This document shows positions 26,101 through 33,910 of a stretch of 59,463 nucleotides of DNA, one piece after another. Made by a program: the position numbers and the translations under genes. The notes under the pieces were generated by a model. It searched no databases, was not told where the DNA came from, and saw nothing but the letters and a program-made list of their open reading frames with translations. The stretch comes from JBBPYC01 sp038200275 (GTDB taxonomy: Bacteria > Pseudomonadota > Gammaproteobacteria > Burkholderiales > Burkholderiaceae_C): the NCBI GenBank assembly GCA_038200275.1, contig JBBPYC010000024.1:1-59463 (forward strand), in the 5' to 3' direction. Numbering within the stretch: the stretch's first letter is position 1; each line of letters begins with the position of its first letter.

Positions 26101-26745
26101 CTGGATCGTCTTCATGCCGGCCCAGACGCCTGAGTAACGGCTGAGTGCGAATGCGTGCAGACCCAGGTCAAGAATCTCTTGCACCGTCGCCGGAAAGAAC
26201 ACCGGCAGCCCGCAGGCCTTGAAGATATGGTCGCTCTGGTGCGCAGCCGTGCTGCTTTTGCTTAAGTGGTCATCACCAGCCACCGCAATCACGCCGCCGA
26301 ACTCCGTGGTGCCGGCCATGTTCGCGTGCTTGAACACGTCCGATGTACGGTCTACGCCCGGCCCCTTGCCGTACCAGATGCCGAACACGCCGTCGAACTT
26401 GTTCGTGCCCGGCGGGGAGAATCCGAGTTGCTGCGTGCCCCACAGCGCGGTGGCGGCCAACTCTTCGTTAACGCCCGGCTGGAACACGATGTTCTGCGCC
26501 TTCAGGTACTTCGCAGCCTTCCACAGCGCCTGGTCATACCCACCGAGCGGCGAGCCGCGGTAGCCGCTGATGAAGCCGGCTGTGTTCTTGCCGGCTTTCA
26601 GATCACGTTGGCGCTGCAACATCGGCAGCTTGACGAGCGCCTGCGTGCCCGACATGAACGCGCGCCCTTGGTCGAGGGTGTAGCGATCATCGAGCGTGAC
26701 GGACTCGAGCGACTTGCGAATGTGTTCGGGCAGCGGTGCATTCAT
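23113..26745 (-). CDS. Indolepyruvate ferredoxin oxidoreductase, fused alpha/beta form
   Basis: Oxidatively decarboxylates aryl pyruvates to acyl-CoA with ferredoxin as acceptor. The 1210-residue single polypeptide is the large fused form found in Burkholderiales. It has an N-terminal pyrimidine domain (YRGSPLGGYDQALW), the TPP-binding domain (GGQRAPWFCSGCPHN, later GDGTYFHSGL), a ferredoxin-like Cys cluster region (CEGCGDCGVQSNC), and the gamma-type domain (VAGVGGTGVITIGQLLG). A divergent Lrp-type regulator starts 156 bp away, a common arrangement. Length and motifs look intact. Confidence 0.95.
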   Translation of the reverse strand: MNAPLPEHIRKSLESVTLDDRYTLDQGRAFMSGTQALVKLPMLQRQRDLKAGKNTAGFISGYRGSPLGGYDQALWKAAKYLKAQNIVFQPGVNEELAATALWGTQQLGFSPPGTNKFDGVFGIWYGKGPGVDRTSDVFKHANMAGTTEFGGVIAVAGDDHLSKSSTAAHQSDHIFKACGLPVFFPATVQEILDLGLHAFALSRYSGVWAGMKTIQEIVESSATAEIDPGRVDIKIPTDFEMPPGGLHIRWPDHALDQEARLFHYKWYAALAYIRANRLNYNVIEGPHDRLGIIASGKAYNDTRQALIDLGLDDATCRQLGIRVHKVGVVWPLEAQITREFATGLQEILVVEEKRQLIEYQIKEELYNWRADVRPNVLGKFNETDGDFSGGEWSMANPTANELLRSTADLSPAQIARAIAQRLKKMGVDSIMTTRIDAQLAILEAKEGSMKVSTVASTAGGQRAPWFCSGCPHNTSTKVPEGSRAMAGIGCHFMATWMDRSTVGFTQMGGEGVPWVGQAPFTTDQHIFANLGDGTYFHSGLLAVRQSIAAGVNITYKILYNDAVAMTGGQQVGERPEGHSVIQIAQSMKAEGAQRIVVVTDEPEKYDGVTGLPAGIAIEHRDELDRVQREFREIKGTSVIIYDQTCATEKRRRRKRGSMVDPAKRVIINELVCEGCGDCGVQSNCLSVEPLETEFGRKRAINQSSCNKDYSCVKGFCPSFVTVEGGQLKTKSKTAAPSPFELGALPEPVLPVPQDLGSKVWGIVVAGVGGTGVITIGQLLGVAGHLDGKGIVTQDAGGLAQKGGATWSHVLIADDQTDIKTTRVGMAAADLIIGCDPIVAADKETSLRMREGRTHVALNSHAAPTAAFVKDANWHNPAEQCAVLIANAVGESGVASFDADAAAMHLMGDTIYTNPMLLGFAWQKGWIPLRLESLQRAIELNAVAVDKNKAAFEWGRRAAADWPSVQQIIAQVSGKAGAGAQVIEFKKRETLETLVERRVQFLTAYQNAAYARKYSDFVDRVRQAEQPLGKTTLTESVARYLFKLMAYKDEYEVARLQADPAFLARIASMFEGDYKLNYHLAPPHSAKRNDKGELTKKQYGPRMLTAFKLLQKFKWLRGGLLDPFAYTEERKTERVLIGEYRDSIEHVMAGLTPANHSKAVDIACIPEQIKGYGHVKDRNLAAARPKWKALMAAFRNPDAAQATAEGMQRVA

Positions 26746-26900
26746 GACGGCAACGTCCTTTGATCAACGAGGCGGCCCGACCACTGGGGCTGCAACTCCA
26801 ATATGCAACGCAGTGTATGCCCGCGCAGTCGATAGGTGCTTGCGTTCCATGCGCTGCTTTGGCTAGGCTACGAAAGAATCTTGCTCGAATGAGGCCACGC

Positions 26901-27398
26901 ATGGGCACCCTGGATAAGTTTGACTTGGCCATCCTGGACCAGTTGCAATTGGATGGCCGCCCGTCGAATGCGGAACTGGCCCAGCGCGTCGGCCTGTCGG
27001 CTGCGCCATGCTGGCGCCGGGTGCGTGCGCTCGAGGCAAACGGCTTCATCCGCGGCTACCGCGCCGAGATTGACCGGCACAAGATCGGCCTGGGCGTGCT
27101 CGCATTCGTCCGTGTCGATGCCGAGCGCACCACGGGCGAGCTAGTGCAGCCGATGGAAGACGCAATCCGTGCGATCCCCGAGATCATCGCGTGCCATTAC
27201 ATCAGCGGCAGCGGCACCTTCGAGCTGCAGGTGGTCGCTGCCGACCTCGAATCGTTTTCCCGACTTGCGCGTGATGTGTTGCTGAACCTGCCGAACGTAA
27301 AGGACTTGCATACGAGCTTTTCGCTCGGCGAAGTCAAGGCTGGCGGCGCGCTGCCGCTACCGATGCCGTCGGAACGAGACCAACGCAACCCGGTCTGA
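26901..27398 (+). CDS. Lrp/AsnC-family transcriptional regulator
   Basis: A 165-residue regulator with an N-terminal helix-turn-helix (DKFDLAILDQLQLDGRPSNA, then RVGLSAAPCWRRVRALEANG) and a C-terminal RAM ligand domain (IIACHYISGSGTFELQVVAA). Divergent from the indolepyruvate oxidoreductase gene, it probably controls it in response to an aromatic amino acid or keto acid. The start at 26901 (MGTLDKF) fits the family; the frame upstream adds an atypical leader. Confidence 0.93.
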   Translation: MGTLDKFDLAILDQLQLDGRPSNAELAQRVGLSAAPCWRRVRALEANGFIRGYRAEIDRHKIGLGVLAFVRVDAERTTGELVQPMEDAIRAIPEIIACHYISGSGTFELQVVAADLESFSRLARDVLLNLPNVKDLHTSFSLGEVKAGGALPLPMPSERDQRNPV

Positions 27399-27496
27399 AA
27401 CGCGCCGCCGACACGGTGGCGAGCAACCACGCGCGCAGGCCGAACGGGAGCGCCGCCCCCACCGTCCGAAGCTCGACGACTGGCGTCGCTGTCCGA

Positions 27497-29854
27497 CTAC
27501 ACCGCCTTCAGCTGATCGCCAACCGGCAACTCCCGAATCCGCTTGCCGGTCGCTGCAAAGATCGCGTTCGTCAGCGCAGGCGCTACTGGCGGCACACCCG
27601 GCTCGCCAACGCCGCCCGGCGGCACGGAGAAGTCGGAAGGCGTCAGGTGCACATGAATTTCATGCGGCACCTCATTGGTCCGCATCACCACGTAGTCGTT
27701 GAAGTTCGACTGGTCGACCTTGCCGTTCTTGAACGTGATCTTGCTGTGCATCGCCAGACTCAGGCCCATCACGGCAGCACCTTCCAACTGTGAGCGAATG
27801 CGCTCCGGGTTCACGTGCGGGCCGCAGTCGATCGCGGTGTTCACCGCCACTACCTTGACGTCGCCGCTGTCATCCACCGCCACTTCGATCGCCGTGGCCG
27901 TATAGCTCATGAACGAATACGCCACCGCAATGCCGAGACCTTGGCCCTTCGGCAGCTTCTTGCCCCAGCCTGCTTTACTTGCCGCGAGTTCCAGCACACG
28001 CCGCATGCGGCCGGTGTCGATCAAGTACTTCTCCGGGTCCTCGCCGTGGTTCCACACGTCGTTGTATTCCGTGCGCGGATTGATCTTGCGCGCCGGGCCG
28101 ATCAGCTCCAGCAGATAGTCCTTGTGATCGCGCTTCGCCTCGTCTGCCAACTCGGCGACGAACGACTGCACCGCGAATGCGTGCGGCACGTTGTAGACCG
28201 AACGGAACCAGCCGATGCGTGTGTGCGCGGGCACCTCGGGCGCTTCCACGCGCACGTTCGGAATCTGGAACGGCACGTTGATCGCAGTCATGCCGATCTC
28301 GAAATCGGTCAGACCTTGGGCGCCTTTTACGAACGTCGATGTGATGGTGGGCGCGGCTGAGCGGTGCAGCCACGCCATCGGCTTGCCCGCGTCGTCCAAC
28401 GCGGCTTCCATGTGCTCGAACGCCACCGCATGGAAGTAGTCGTGGTGGATGTCGTCTTCACGCGTCCATTGCAGCTTCACGGGCTTGCCGTCCATCGCCT
28501 TGCAGACCAGCGCCGCTTCCGAAATGAAGTCCGACTTGGACTTGCGTCCGAAGCCGCCGCCGAGCATCGTCACGTTGACCGCCACGTCTTCCGGTTTCAT
28601 TCCCAGATGCTTGGCAACGTTTTCACGCGCGGTCTGCGGCGCCTGCGTGGGCGCCCAGATCTCGCACTTGCCGTCGGAGATGCGCACGGTGGCCACGAGC
28701 GGCTCCATCGCGGCGTGCGCGATGTGCGGCAGGTAGTAGTCGCGCTCGACCTTGCGCTTGGCACTGCCCAGCACGGCCATCGCATCGCCGTCGTCGCGCT
28801 TCGGCTTCCAGGATTTATTGGCGGCCGCCTGCATGGTCTTGCGGAACGCGGCCGAGTCGTAGTCCGCATGCTCGCTGCCTTCCCATTCGATCGTGAGCGC
28901 TTCCCGCCCTTTCAGCGCCGCCCAGGTGTTTTTGGCAACCACCGCGATCCCGCCCAGCGGATTCATCTGCGCGGGAAGCGGTGTGCTCTTGAGCTCAATC
29001 ACTTTGAGCACGCCCGGCACTTTGAGTGCCTTGCTGTCGTCGAAGCTTTTGACTTTGCCGGCCAGCACTGGCGGGCGTGCCACCACGGCGTAGACCATGC
29101 CGTCGAGCCGCGTATCGATGCCGTAGCTGGCTCGGCCCTGCACAATGTCGAGGCCGTCGAGCAGCTTGATGTCGGTCTTGCCGATGTAGCGGAACTCGGC
29201 GATGTCTTTCAGCTTGAGCGAATCGCGCGTTGGCACCTGCAGCTTGGCTGCAGCGACTGCGACGTCGCCGAAGCCGATCTTGCGGCCACTCGCGCTGTGC
29301 ACGAGTTCGTGGTTCTTCGCGGCAACCTCACTGGCCGGCACACCCCACTTTTCTGCCGCGGCGTTGATCAGCATGGTGCGCGCAGCGCAACCCACCTGGC
29401 GCAGCGGCTCCAGCGCATGGCGCATGCTGCGCGATCCGTCGGTGTTCTGGTTGCCGTAGCGCTTTTCGTCGCCCTGCGCTTGCCGCACGCGCACTTGCGA
29501 CCAGTCGGCGTCGAGTTCGTCGGCGACCACCATCGGGATGCTGGTTCGCACGCCCTGTCCCATGTCGGAACGGTGGCAAACCACCGTCACGATGCCGGCC
29601 GCATCGATCGACACGAACGCAAGCGGGTCATACACGATGCCGCCCGGCATGCCTTCACCGCCGAACTTTTCTGGCGGCTTGGCTGGGCCGATGTTCTCAC
29701 CGGCGGGCTTGGCAGGTGCGATCTCCTTGTCGGCCGCAAACACGTGCCCGGCTTGTGTCACGACCAGCATCAGCCCGGCGCCCTTGAGCAGCCGACGACG
29801 CGTGTTGTCGGGCGACGCAGCCGTTGTAGCTTCGTCTTTTGTCTGCGTGCTCAT
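27497..29854 (-). CDS. Molybdenum hydroxylase large subunit (IorB-like), Tat-exported
   Basis: Catalytic subunit of the isoquinoline 1-oxidoreductase / xanthine dehydrogenase family, 785 residues. It has a twin-arginine signal (RRRLLKGAG near residue 20) and then molybdopterin regions: GQGVRTSIPM, MLGGGFGRKS, AAPTITSTFV, and the end motif PPGGVGEPGVPP with the active-site Glu. The substrate is unknown; relatives oxidise aldehydes and N-heterocycles. Its ATG overlaps the stop of the iron-sulfur subunit gene, which lacks a signal and probably crosses the membrane bound to this one. No cytochrome or XdhC-type gene is adjacent. Confidence 0.93.
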   Translation of the reverse strand: MSTQTKDEATTAASPDNTRRRLLKGAGLMLVVTQAGHVFAADKEIAPAKPAGENIGPAKPPEKFGGEGMPGGIVYDPLAFVSIDAAGIVTVVCHRSDMGQGVRTSIPMVVADELDADWSQVRVRQAQGDEKRYGNQNTDGSRSMRHALEPLRQVGCAARTMLINAAAEKWGVPASEVAAKNHELVHSASGRKIGFGDVAVAAAKLQVPTRDSLKLKDIAEFRYIGKTDIKLLDGLDIVQGRASYGIDTRLDGMVYAVVARPPVLAGKVKSFDDSKALKVPGVLKVIELKSTPLPAQMNPLGGIAVVAKNTWAALKGREALTIEWEGSEHADYDSAAFRKTMQAAANKSWKPKRDDGDAMAVLGSAKRKVERDYYLPHIAHAAMEPLVATVRISDGKCEIWAPTQAPQTARENVAKHLGMKPEDVAVNVTMLGGGFGRKSKSDFISEAALVCKAMDGKPVKLQWTREDDIHHDYFHAVAFEHMEAALDDAGKPMAWLHRSAAPTITSTFVKGAQGLTDFEIGMTAINVPFQIPNVRVEAPEVPAHTRIGWFRSVYNVPHAFAVQSFVAELADEAKRDHKDYLLELIGPARKINPRTEYNDVWNHGEDPEKYLIDTGRMRRVLELAASKAGWGKKLPKGQGLGIAVAYSFMSYTATAIEVAVDDSGDVKVVAVNTAIDCGPHVNPERIRSQLEGAAVMGLSLAMHSKITFKNGKVDQSNFNDYVVMRTNEVPHEIHVHLTPSDFSVPPGGVGEPGVPPVAPALTNAIFAATGKRIRELPVGDQLKAV

Positions 29855-30318
29855 GACTGGCCTCCTTGTGCGCTGGCGACTTGTTTGATCGCCGCGCGAA
29901 TGCGGGTGTAAGTGCCACAGCGGCAGATATTGCCGCTCATGGCCTGGTCGATGTCGTCGTCGGTCGGCTTCGCGGTGCGCTTCAACAGCGCAACGGCCGA
30001 CATGATCTGCCCGGTCTGACAATAGCCGCACTGCGGCACACCCAGTGCGACCCAGGCCGCTTGCACCGACGCGCCGAGCTTGTCGTCCTGCATGCTTTCA
30101 ATGGTCGACAGCTTCTGGCCGACGGCTGCCGAGATCGGCGTGACGCACGAGCGGATCGCCTCGCCGTTCATATGCACCGTGCAGGCACCGCACAAGCCCG
30201 CGCCGCAGCCGAACTTGGTGCCGGTCAAGCCGAGTTCGTCGCGCACCGCCCAGAGGATGGGCGTATCGCCGGGCAAATCGACGTCGCGCGTCTTGCCGTT
30301 GAGGTTAAGCGTGATCAT
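29851..30318 (-). CDS. Molybdenum hydroxylase small 2Fe-2S subunit (IorA-like)
   Basis: Electron-transfer partner, 155 residues. It has the plant-type cluster loop GCGAGLCGACTVHMNG (residues about 37-52) and the second cluster domain CGYCQTGQIMSA and ICRCGTY. Electrons pass from molybdopterin through both clusters. The start at 30318 (MITLNLNG) is preferred over an upstream Met because the family begins there. It has no Tat signal, so export would depend on the large subunit. Confidence 0.94.
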   Translation of the reverse strand: MITLNLNGKTRDVDLPGDTPILWAVRDELGLTGTKFGCGAGLCGACTVHMNGEAIRSCVTPISAAVGQKLSTIESMQDDKLGASVQAAWVALGVPQCGYCQTGQIMSAVALLKRTAKPTDDDIDQAMSGNICRCGTYTRIRAAIKQVASAQGGQS

Positions 30319-30523
30319 GGAATCGGGTCTCCTCTGGTGTTTGAAGGGGCTTGCGAGGAAGGGTTCATACAAGGCCATGCAGCCGCCGATCCAGACAGAA
30401 CGGTTCGACTCGAGCCAAGCGACCCTTCGCCCGCTGCACGGCTGATGCTACGCCGCTGAGCAAAACGGCAGTGGGGCGCAATTGTTAACGGATGTTTCAT
30501 TGCCTAAGCAGGCTGAGAAACGC

Positions 30524-31171
30524 TCAACCGCTGTATACGTTGGGCGACCTCTGCATCAGTTCGGCCATGGCAGCGGACGCTTCGTCGCCGTTGGCAGTCA
30601 GCCCGTCGACCACGCCTTGTCGATCGGCTCCTGGTCGATTCCTGCTGACCTTCCACTTGCCGACGATGCGGGCAATCGGAATCTCGATGCCGACAATGGC
30701 CTGCAACATGCCGTCGATGTATTCGGCCGGTGCGTCGGCGACGGCCCAGGGCGCCGCGCGAGGCGCTTCATGCGTGTTGGTCAAGCGCGAAACCAGGCGA
30801 TGCAGCCAGTCCTTGTCTTCGATCGCGCGCGGTATGCCGTGCACGTGCACCACCGCGTAGTTCCAGGTCGGCACGACTTTGCCGTGCTCTTGCTTGGCCG
30901 GGTACCACGACGGCGTGATGTAGCTTTGCGCGCCTTGAAAGATCACCAGCGACTCGGTGCCTTGGCCAAGCGTTTGCCAGACGGGATTGGCGCGCGCGAC
31001 GTGGCCGACCAGCATGCCATGCGCGCCCACATCGCGGTCGAGAAGAAATGGAATGTGGTCGGCGGTCACCCCGCCCCCACTTTGGGTTACCCAGGTGCCG
31101 AGCGGATGCGCACGCATCAGCGCGTGCAAGGTGTCGGGATCGGTTTCGGTGGTCAGTGCGGGCAGGTACAT
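30524..31171 (-). CDS. PaiB-like FMN-binding protein
   Basis: A 215-residue protein of the FMN-binding negative regulator family (PaiB). Landmarks are MYLPALTTETDP, HPLGTWVTQSGGG, GHVARANPVW, YITPSWYPAKQEHGKVVPTW, then NYAVVHVHG, and GKWKVSRNR. Family members bind flavin in a split barrel and repress genes or act as flavin enzymes. The start at 31171 fits the conserved beginning; the upstream extension is not family-like. It stands alone and shows no operon partner. Confidence 0.9.
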   Translation of the reverse strand: MYLPALTTETDPDTLHALMRAHPLGTWVTQSGGGVTADHIPFLLDRDVGAHGMLVGHVARANPVWQTLGQGTESLVIFQGAQSYITPSWYPAKQEHGKVVPTWNYAVVHVHGIPRAIEDKDWLHRLVSRLTNTHEAPRAAPWAVADAPAEYIDGMLQAIVGIEIPIARIVGKWKVSRNRPGADRQGVVDGLTANGDEASAAMAELMQRSPNVYSG

Positions 31172-31471
31172 GGCGGAATTTCGCGGCGAAAGCAGTCTAT
31201 CGTTCTTGAAACAAAAAGTGGCCGGGCGCTTGAGCAGTCTTCGCACACAGCTATTTAAATAGGAGCATCCATCAGTGCATCAAGCCCTGTTGTCGACGAA
31301 GGCCATTGGGCTCGCATCTTGCTGTGTCGCTCGCGCCGACGAAACTCCATCGGCTCGAATCGTTTGGGCCGACTTGGCCGCCCAACAAAGCCGACATCAT
31401 TTGAAATCCACTCAGATGCTCCACCCGAACCTCGCATCCGCCGCGACGCCGCCAAATGGGATGCGCGCCTT

Positions 31472-32609
31472 ATGAGCAGCCTCGTCTACGTCGACTACCA
31501 GCGCATGCCAGGCACTCGAGGCACGCCGCATGGCGAGACATTCCAATATTTTGACCAGAGCGCCCAGCGCGTGACCAACGCCTATGAACTGCGGCGTATC
31601 GCCAAACTTGCGGTCCCACCAGCATATGTCAATCTCTGGATCTGTCCACTGTCCACTGTCCACTGTCCACTGTCCACTGGCCAATGGCCAATGGCCAATG
31701 GCCACATTCAAGCTACCGGGCGCAATGCGCGAGGCCGAAAGCACTATCGCCACCACGCAGACTGGCGTGCCGCGAGAGGCCAGGACAAGTTCGAGCGCGT
31801 GTTCAACCTCGGTGCCGCGCTGCCCAACATCAGGCGCCATTTGGCTGACACGCTGGCCGCGTCGTCGCACAACACTGGTGCGCCGCGCCACGGTGCTGGC
31901 CGCTGTGGTGCGGTTATTCACCGCGACGCTCGTGCGCGTGGGTAGTGACCGCTACGCGAAGGAGAACGAGTCGTTCGGCCTGACGACGCTGCAACGCCGT
32001 CATGCAGAGGTACACGGCGACCATCTGCATCTGCACTCTCGCGGCAAGAGCGGTATGTTGCATGACGTGAACGTCGACGACCCGCAGCTTGCTCGCATCG
32101 TGCGGCGCTGCCAGGCGCTGCCAGGGCAGGAGCTGTTTTACTACCGAGAATGCAGCGGCGACCAACTGCGTGCGATCCACTCGGACGACGTAAACGATTA
32201 CTTGCGTGAGATCGGCGGCGCCGACATCAGCGCCAAGGACTTTGGAACCTGGCATGGCAGCGTGCTGGCGCTGACGCTGCTGCTTGAAGACGATCCACAG
32301 CCCAGCGCCGCGGCCGTGCTGCGCGGGGTCGCCGCCAGCCTGCGCAACACGGTCGCGATCTGCCGCAAGTCATATGTGCATCCGCAGACCCTCAACGCAA
32401 GCTTGAACGGTGTGCTCGAGCCGCCGCTGGCGCCGACGCGGCGACGTGGATTGTCGACGTCGGAGGCCGCGTTGCTGGCTTTCCTGGGTGTCGCTGCTGG
32501 CAGTGGCAAGAAGAGCGCCTGGACGGCGGCAAAGGCAGCAGCCAACACGGCAGCGACAGCGCCACGCGCAGCAGCGGTTGCCAAGCCGAAGGCTGCACCA
32601 GTCGCATGA
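31472..32609 (+). pseudogene. Type IB DNA topoisomerase, broken
   Basis: Eukaryote-like type IB topoisomerase of the bacterial group that relaxes supercoils. The first part, in one frame, contains SLVYVDYQRMPGTRG, RRIAKLAVPPAYVNLWICP, then a repeat insertion, GHIQATGRNARGRKHYR and DKFERVFNLGAALP. Around 31850-31880 the family match moves to the next frame (VLAAVVRLFTATLVRVGSDR, then SFGLTTLQRRH). The catalytic Tyr (RKSYVHP, codon at 32373) is present, but the active-site Arg in KDFRTWH is Gly here (KDFGTWH). Frameshift plus Arg loss argue for a dead gene. The stop overlaps the next ATG (ATGA). Confidence 0.85.
31643..31705 (+). repeat. Heptanucleotide tandem repeat, nine copies, inside the topoisomerase gene
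   Basis: Five perfect TGTCCAC units (31643-31677), three TGGCCAA units (31678-31698) and one TGGCCAC (31699-31705) make 63 bases, that is nine copies of TGKCCAM. They replace two or three residues normally found between WICP and GH and add about 18 residues without breaking the frame. Unit changes by slippage would shift the frame because seven is not a multiple of three. Confidence 0.95.
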
Positions 32610-33748
32610 ACGCCTCATTGTTCCTGTTGAGTCAGCGGTTGCGCCGACGGATACTTTTGCAGACGGCATTCGCTGCTGCGCTGCCGTTGCCCCACACGGC
32701 TTGGTCGGCGCAACCAGGAGCAGCATCTGCAGCCGGTGGGCCCATGCAGTTTCCGCGCGACCACGGCAGCCATCCGGATTTCAGTACCGAGTGGTGGTAC
32801 GTCACAGGCTGGGCACAGGCGGACCAGCGTCTGGTCGGATTCCAGATCACTTTCTTCCGTTCACGCATCGACGCGGCGCAGCAGATGACATCACGCTTTG
32901 CCGCCAAGCAGCTGCTGTTCGCACACGCGGCCGTGACCGATGTGCAGGCCGCCAGATCCTGGCATGACCAGCGCATTGCACGCAGCGGGTTCGGCGTGGC
33001 GCAGGCCAGTGAAGTCGACACCAATGTGCAACTGCGCGACTGGTCGCTGTCGCGCAGCGCAGTCGGCGTCTACCGGACCCGCATCGATGTCGAGGACTTC
33101 GCGCTCGATCTCCGGTTCGATGCGACGCAGCCAGTGCTGCTGCAAGGCCAGCAGGGCATTTCACGCAAGGGCCCAGCGCCGGACAACATCAGCCACTATT
33201 ACAGTCAGCCGCAGCTCGCCGTGAGCGGGCGCATCCGTATCGGTGCGCAGCCCGTGCTTGAACTGGCGCCTTCCAATGGTTCACTGGAGCAGGCTGCCGC
33301 CTGGCTCGATCGTGAATGGAGCAACGGTTACTTGCACCCCGACGCGGCTGGCTGGGACTGGATCGGCATGAACTTCGATGACGGCGGCGCGCTGATGGCG
33401 TTTCGCATTCGGGATCGCGCCGGCAATGCCTTCTGGGACGGGGGCGCCTATCGATCTGCTGGTGGCGTGCTGCAGGTCTTCGAACACGGACAAACGCAGT
33501 GGCGAGCGCTGCGCCGATGGACCAGCGCCGCCAGTCGCGCCGTCTACCCGGTCGCCTGGGCGCTCGACACGCCCATCGGCGCATTCCGCATCGAAGCACG
33601 GGTGGACAACCAGGAACTCGACAGCAGCCGCTCGACCGGCGCGATCTACTGGGAAGGCTTGTGCGACTTGAATGCGGCAGCAGACGGCATGCGTGTCGGC
33701 CGGGGCTATCTGGAGATGACGGGCTATGCAGGGGCACTGCGGATCTAG
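32606..33748 (+). CDS. CrtC/AttH-like lipocalin-fold protein, exported
   Basis: A 380-residue protein of the COG5621 group (carotenoid 1,2-hydratase / AttH-like; predicted secreted hydrolase). It has an Arg-rich N-terminus with a hydrophobic signal (RRRILLQTAFAAALPLP), then FPRDHGSHPDFSTEWWYVTG (the family signature), SHYYSQPQL, WLDREWSNGYL, WDWIGMNFDDGGALM and a final EMTGY. Members are often beside a LolCDE-like ABC exporter, which is not present here. The reaction is not known in this context. Confidence 0.85.
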   Translation: MNASLFLLSQRLRRRILLQTAFAAALPLPHTAWSAQPGAASAAGGPMQFPRDHGSHPDFSTEWWYVTGWAQADQRLVGFQITFFRSRIDAAQQMTSRFAAKQLLFAHAAVTDVQAARSWHDQRIARSGFGVAQASEVDTNVQLRDWSLSRSAVGVYRTRIDVEDFALDLRFDATQPVLLQGQQGISRKGPAPDNISHYYSQPQLAVSGRIRIGAQPVLELAPSNGSLEQAAAWLDREWSNGYLHPDAAGWDWIGMNFDDGGALMAFRIRDRAGNAFWDGGAYRSAGGVLQVFEHGQTQWRALRRWTSAASRAVYPVAWALDTPIGAFRIEARVDNQELDSSRSTGAIYWEGLCDLNAAADGMRVGRGYLEMTGYAGALRI

Positions 33749-33910
33749 CCACCGTCATTCGGGCAGGGTTTCCACGGATGTTTACGCATTGCACAAGGTT
33801 TCAACATGCACCGTGAGGGGGCTTGTGCCAAGGCTGGGGAGTCAGGGACTGCCGACTGCCCGCCCCGGCCACCTATACCCGACCCGTTGGGTTATCAGAC
33901 GAAAGACGCG

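Noticed and set aside
28364..29911. 515-codon plus-strand frame
   Set aside because: Shadow of the molybdenum hydroxylase large subunit; composition is His/Arg-rich as expected for the reverse frame.
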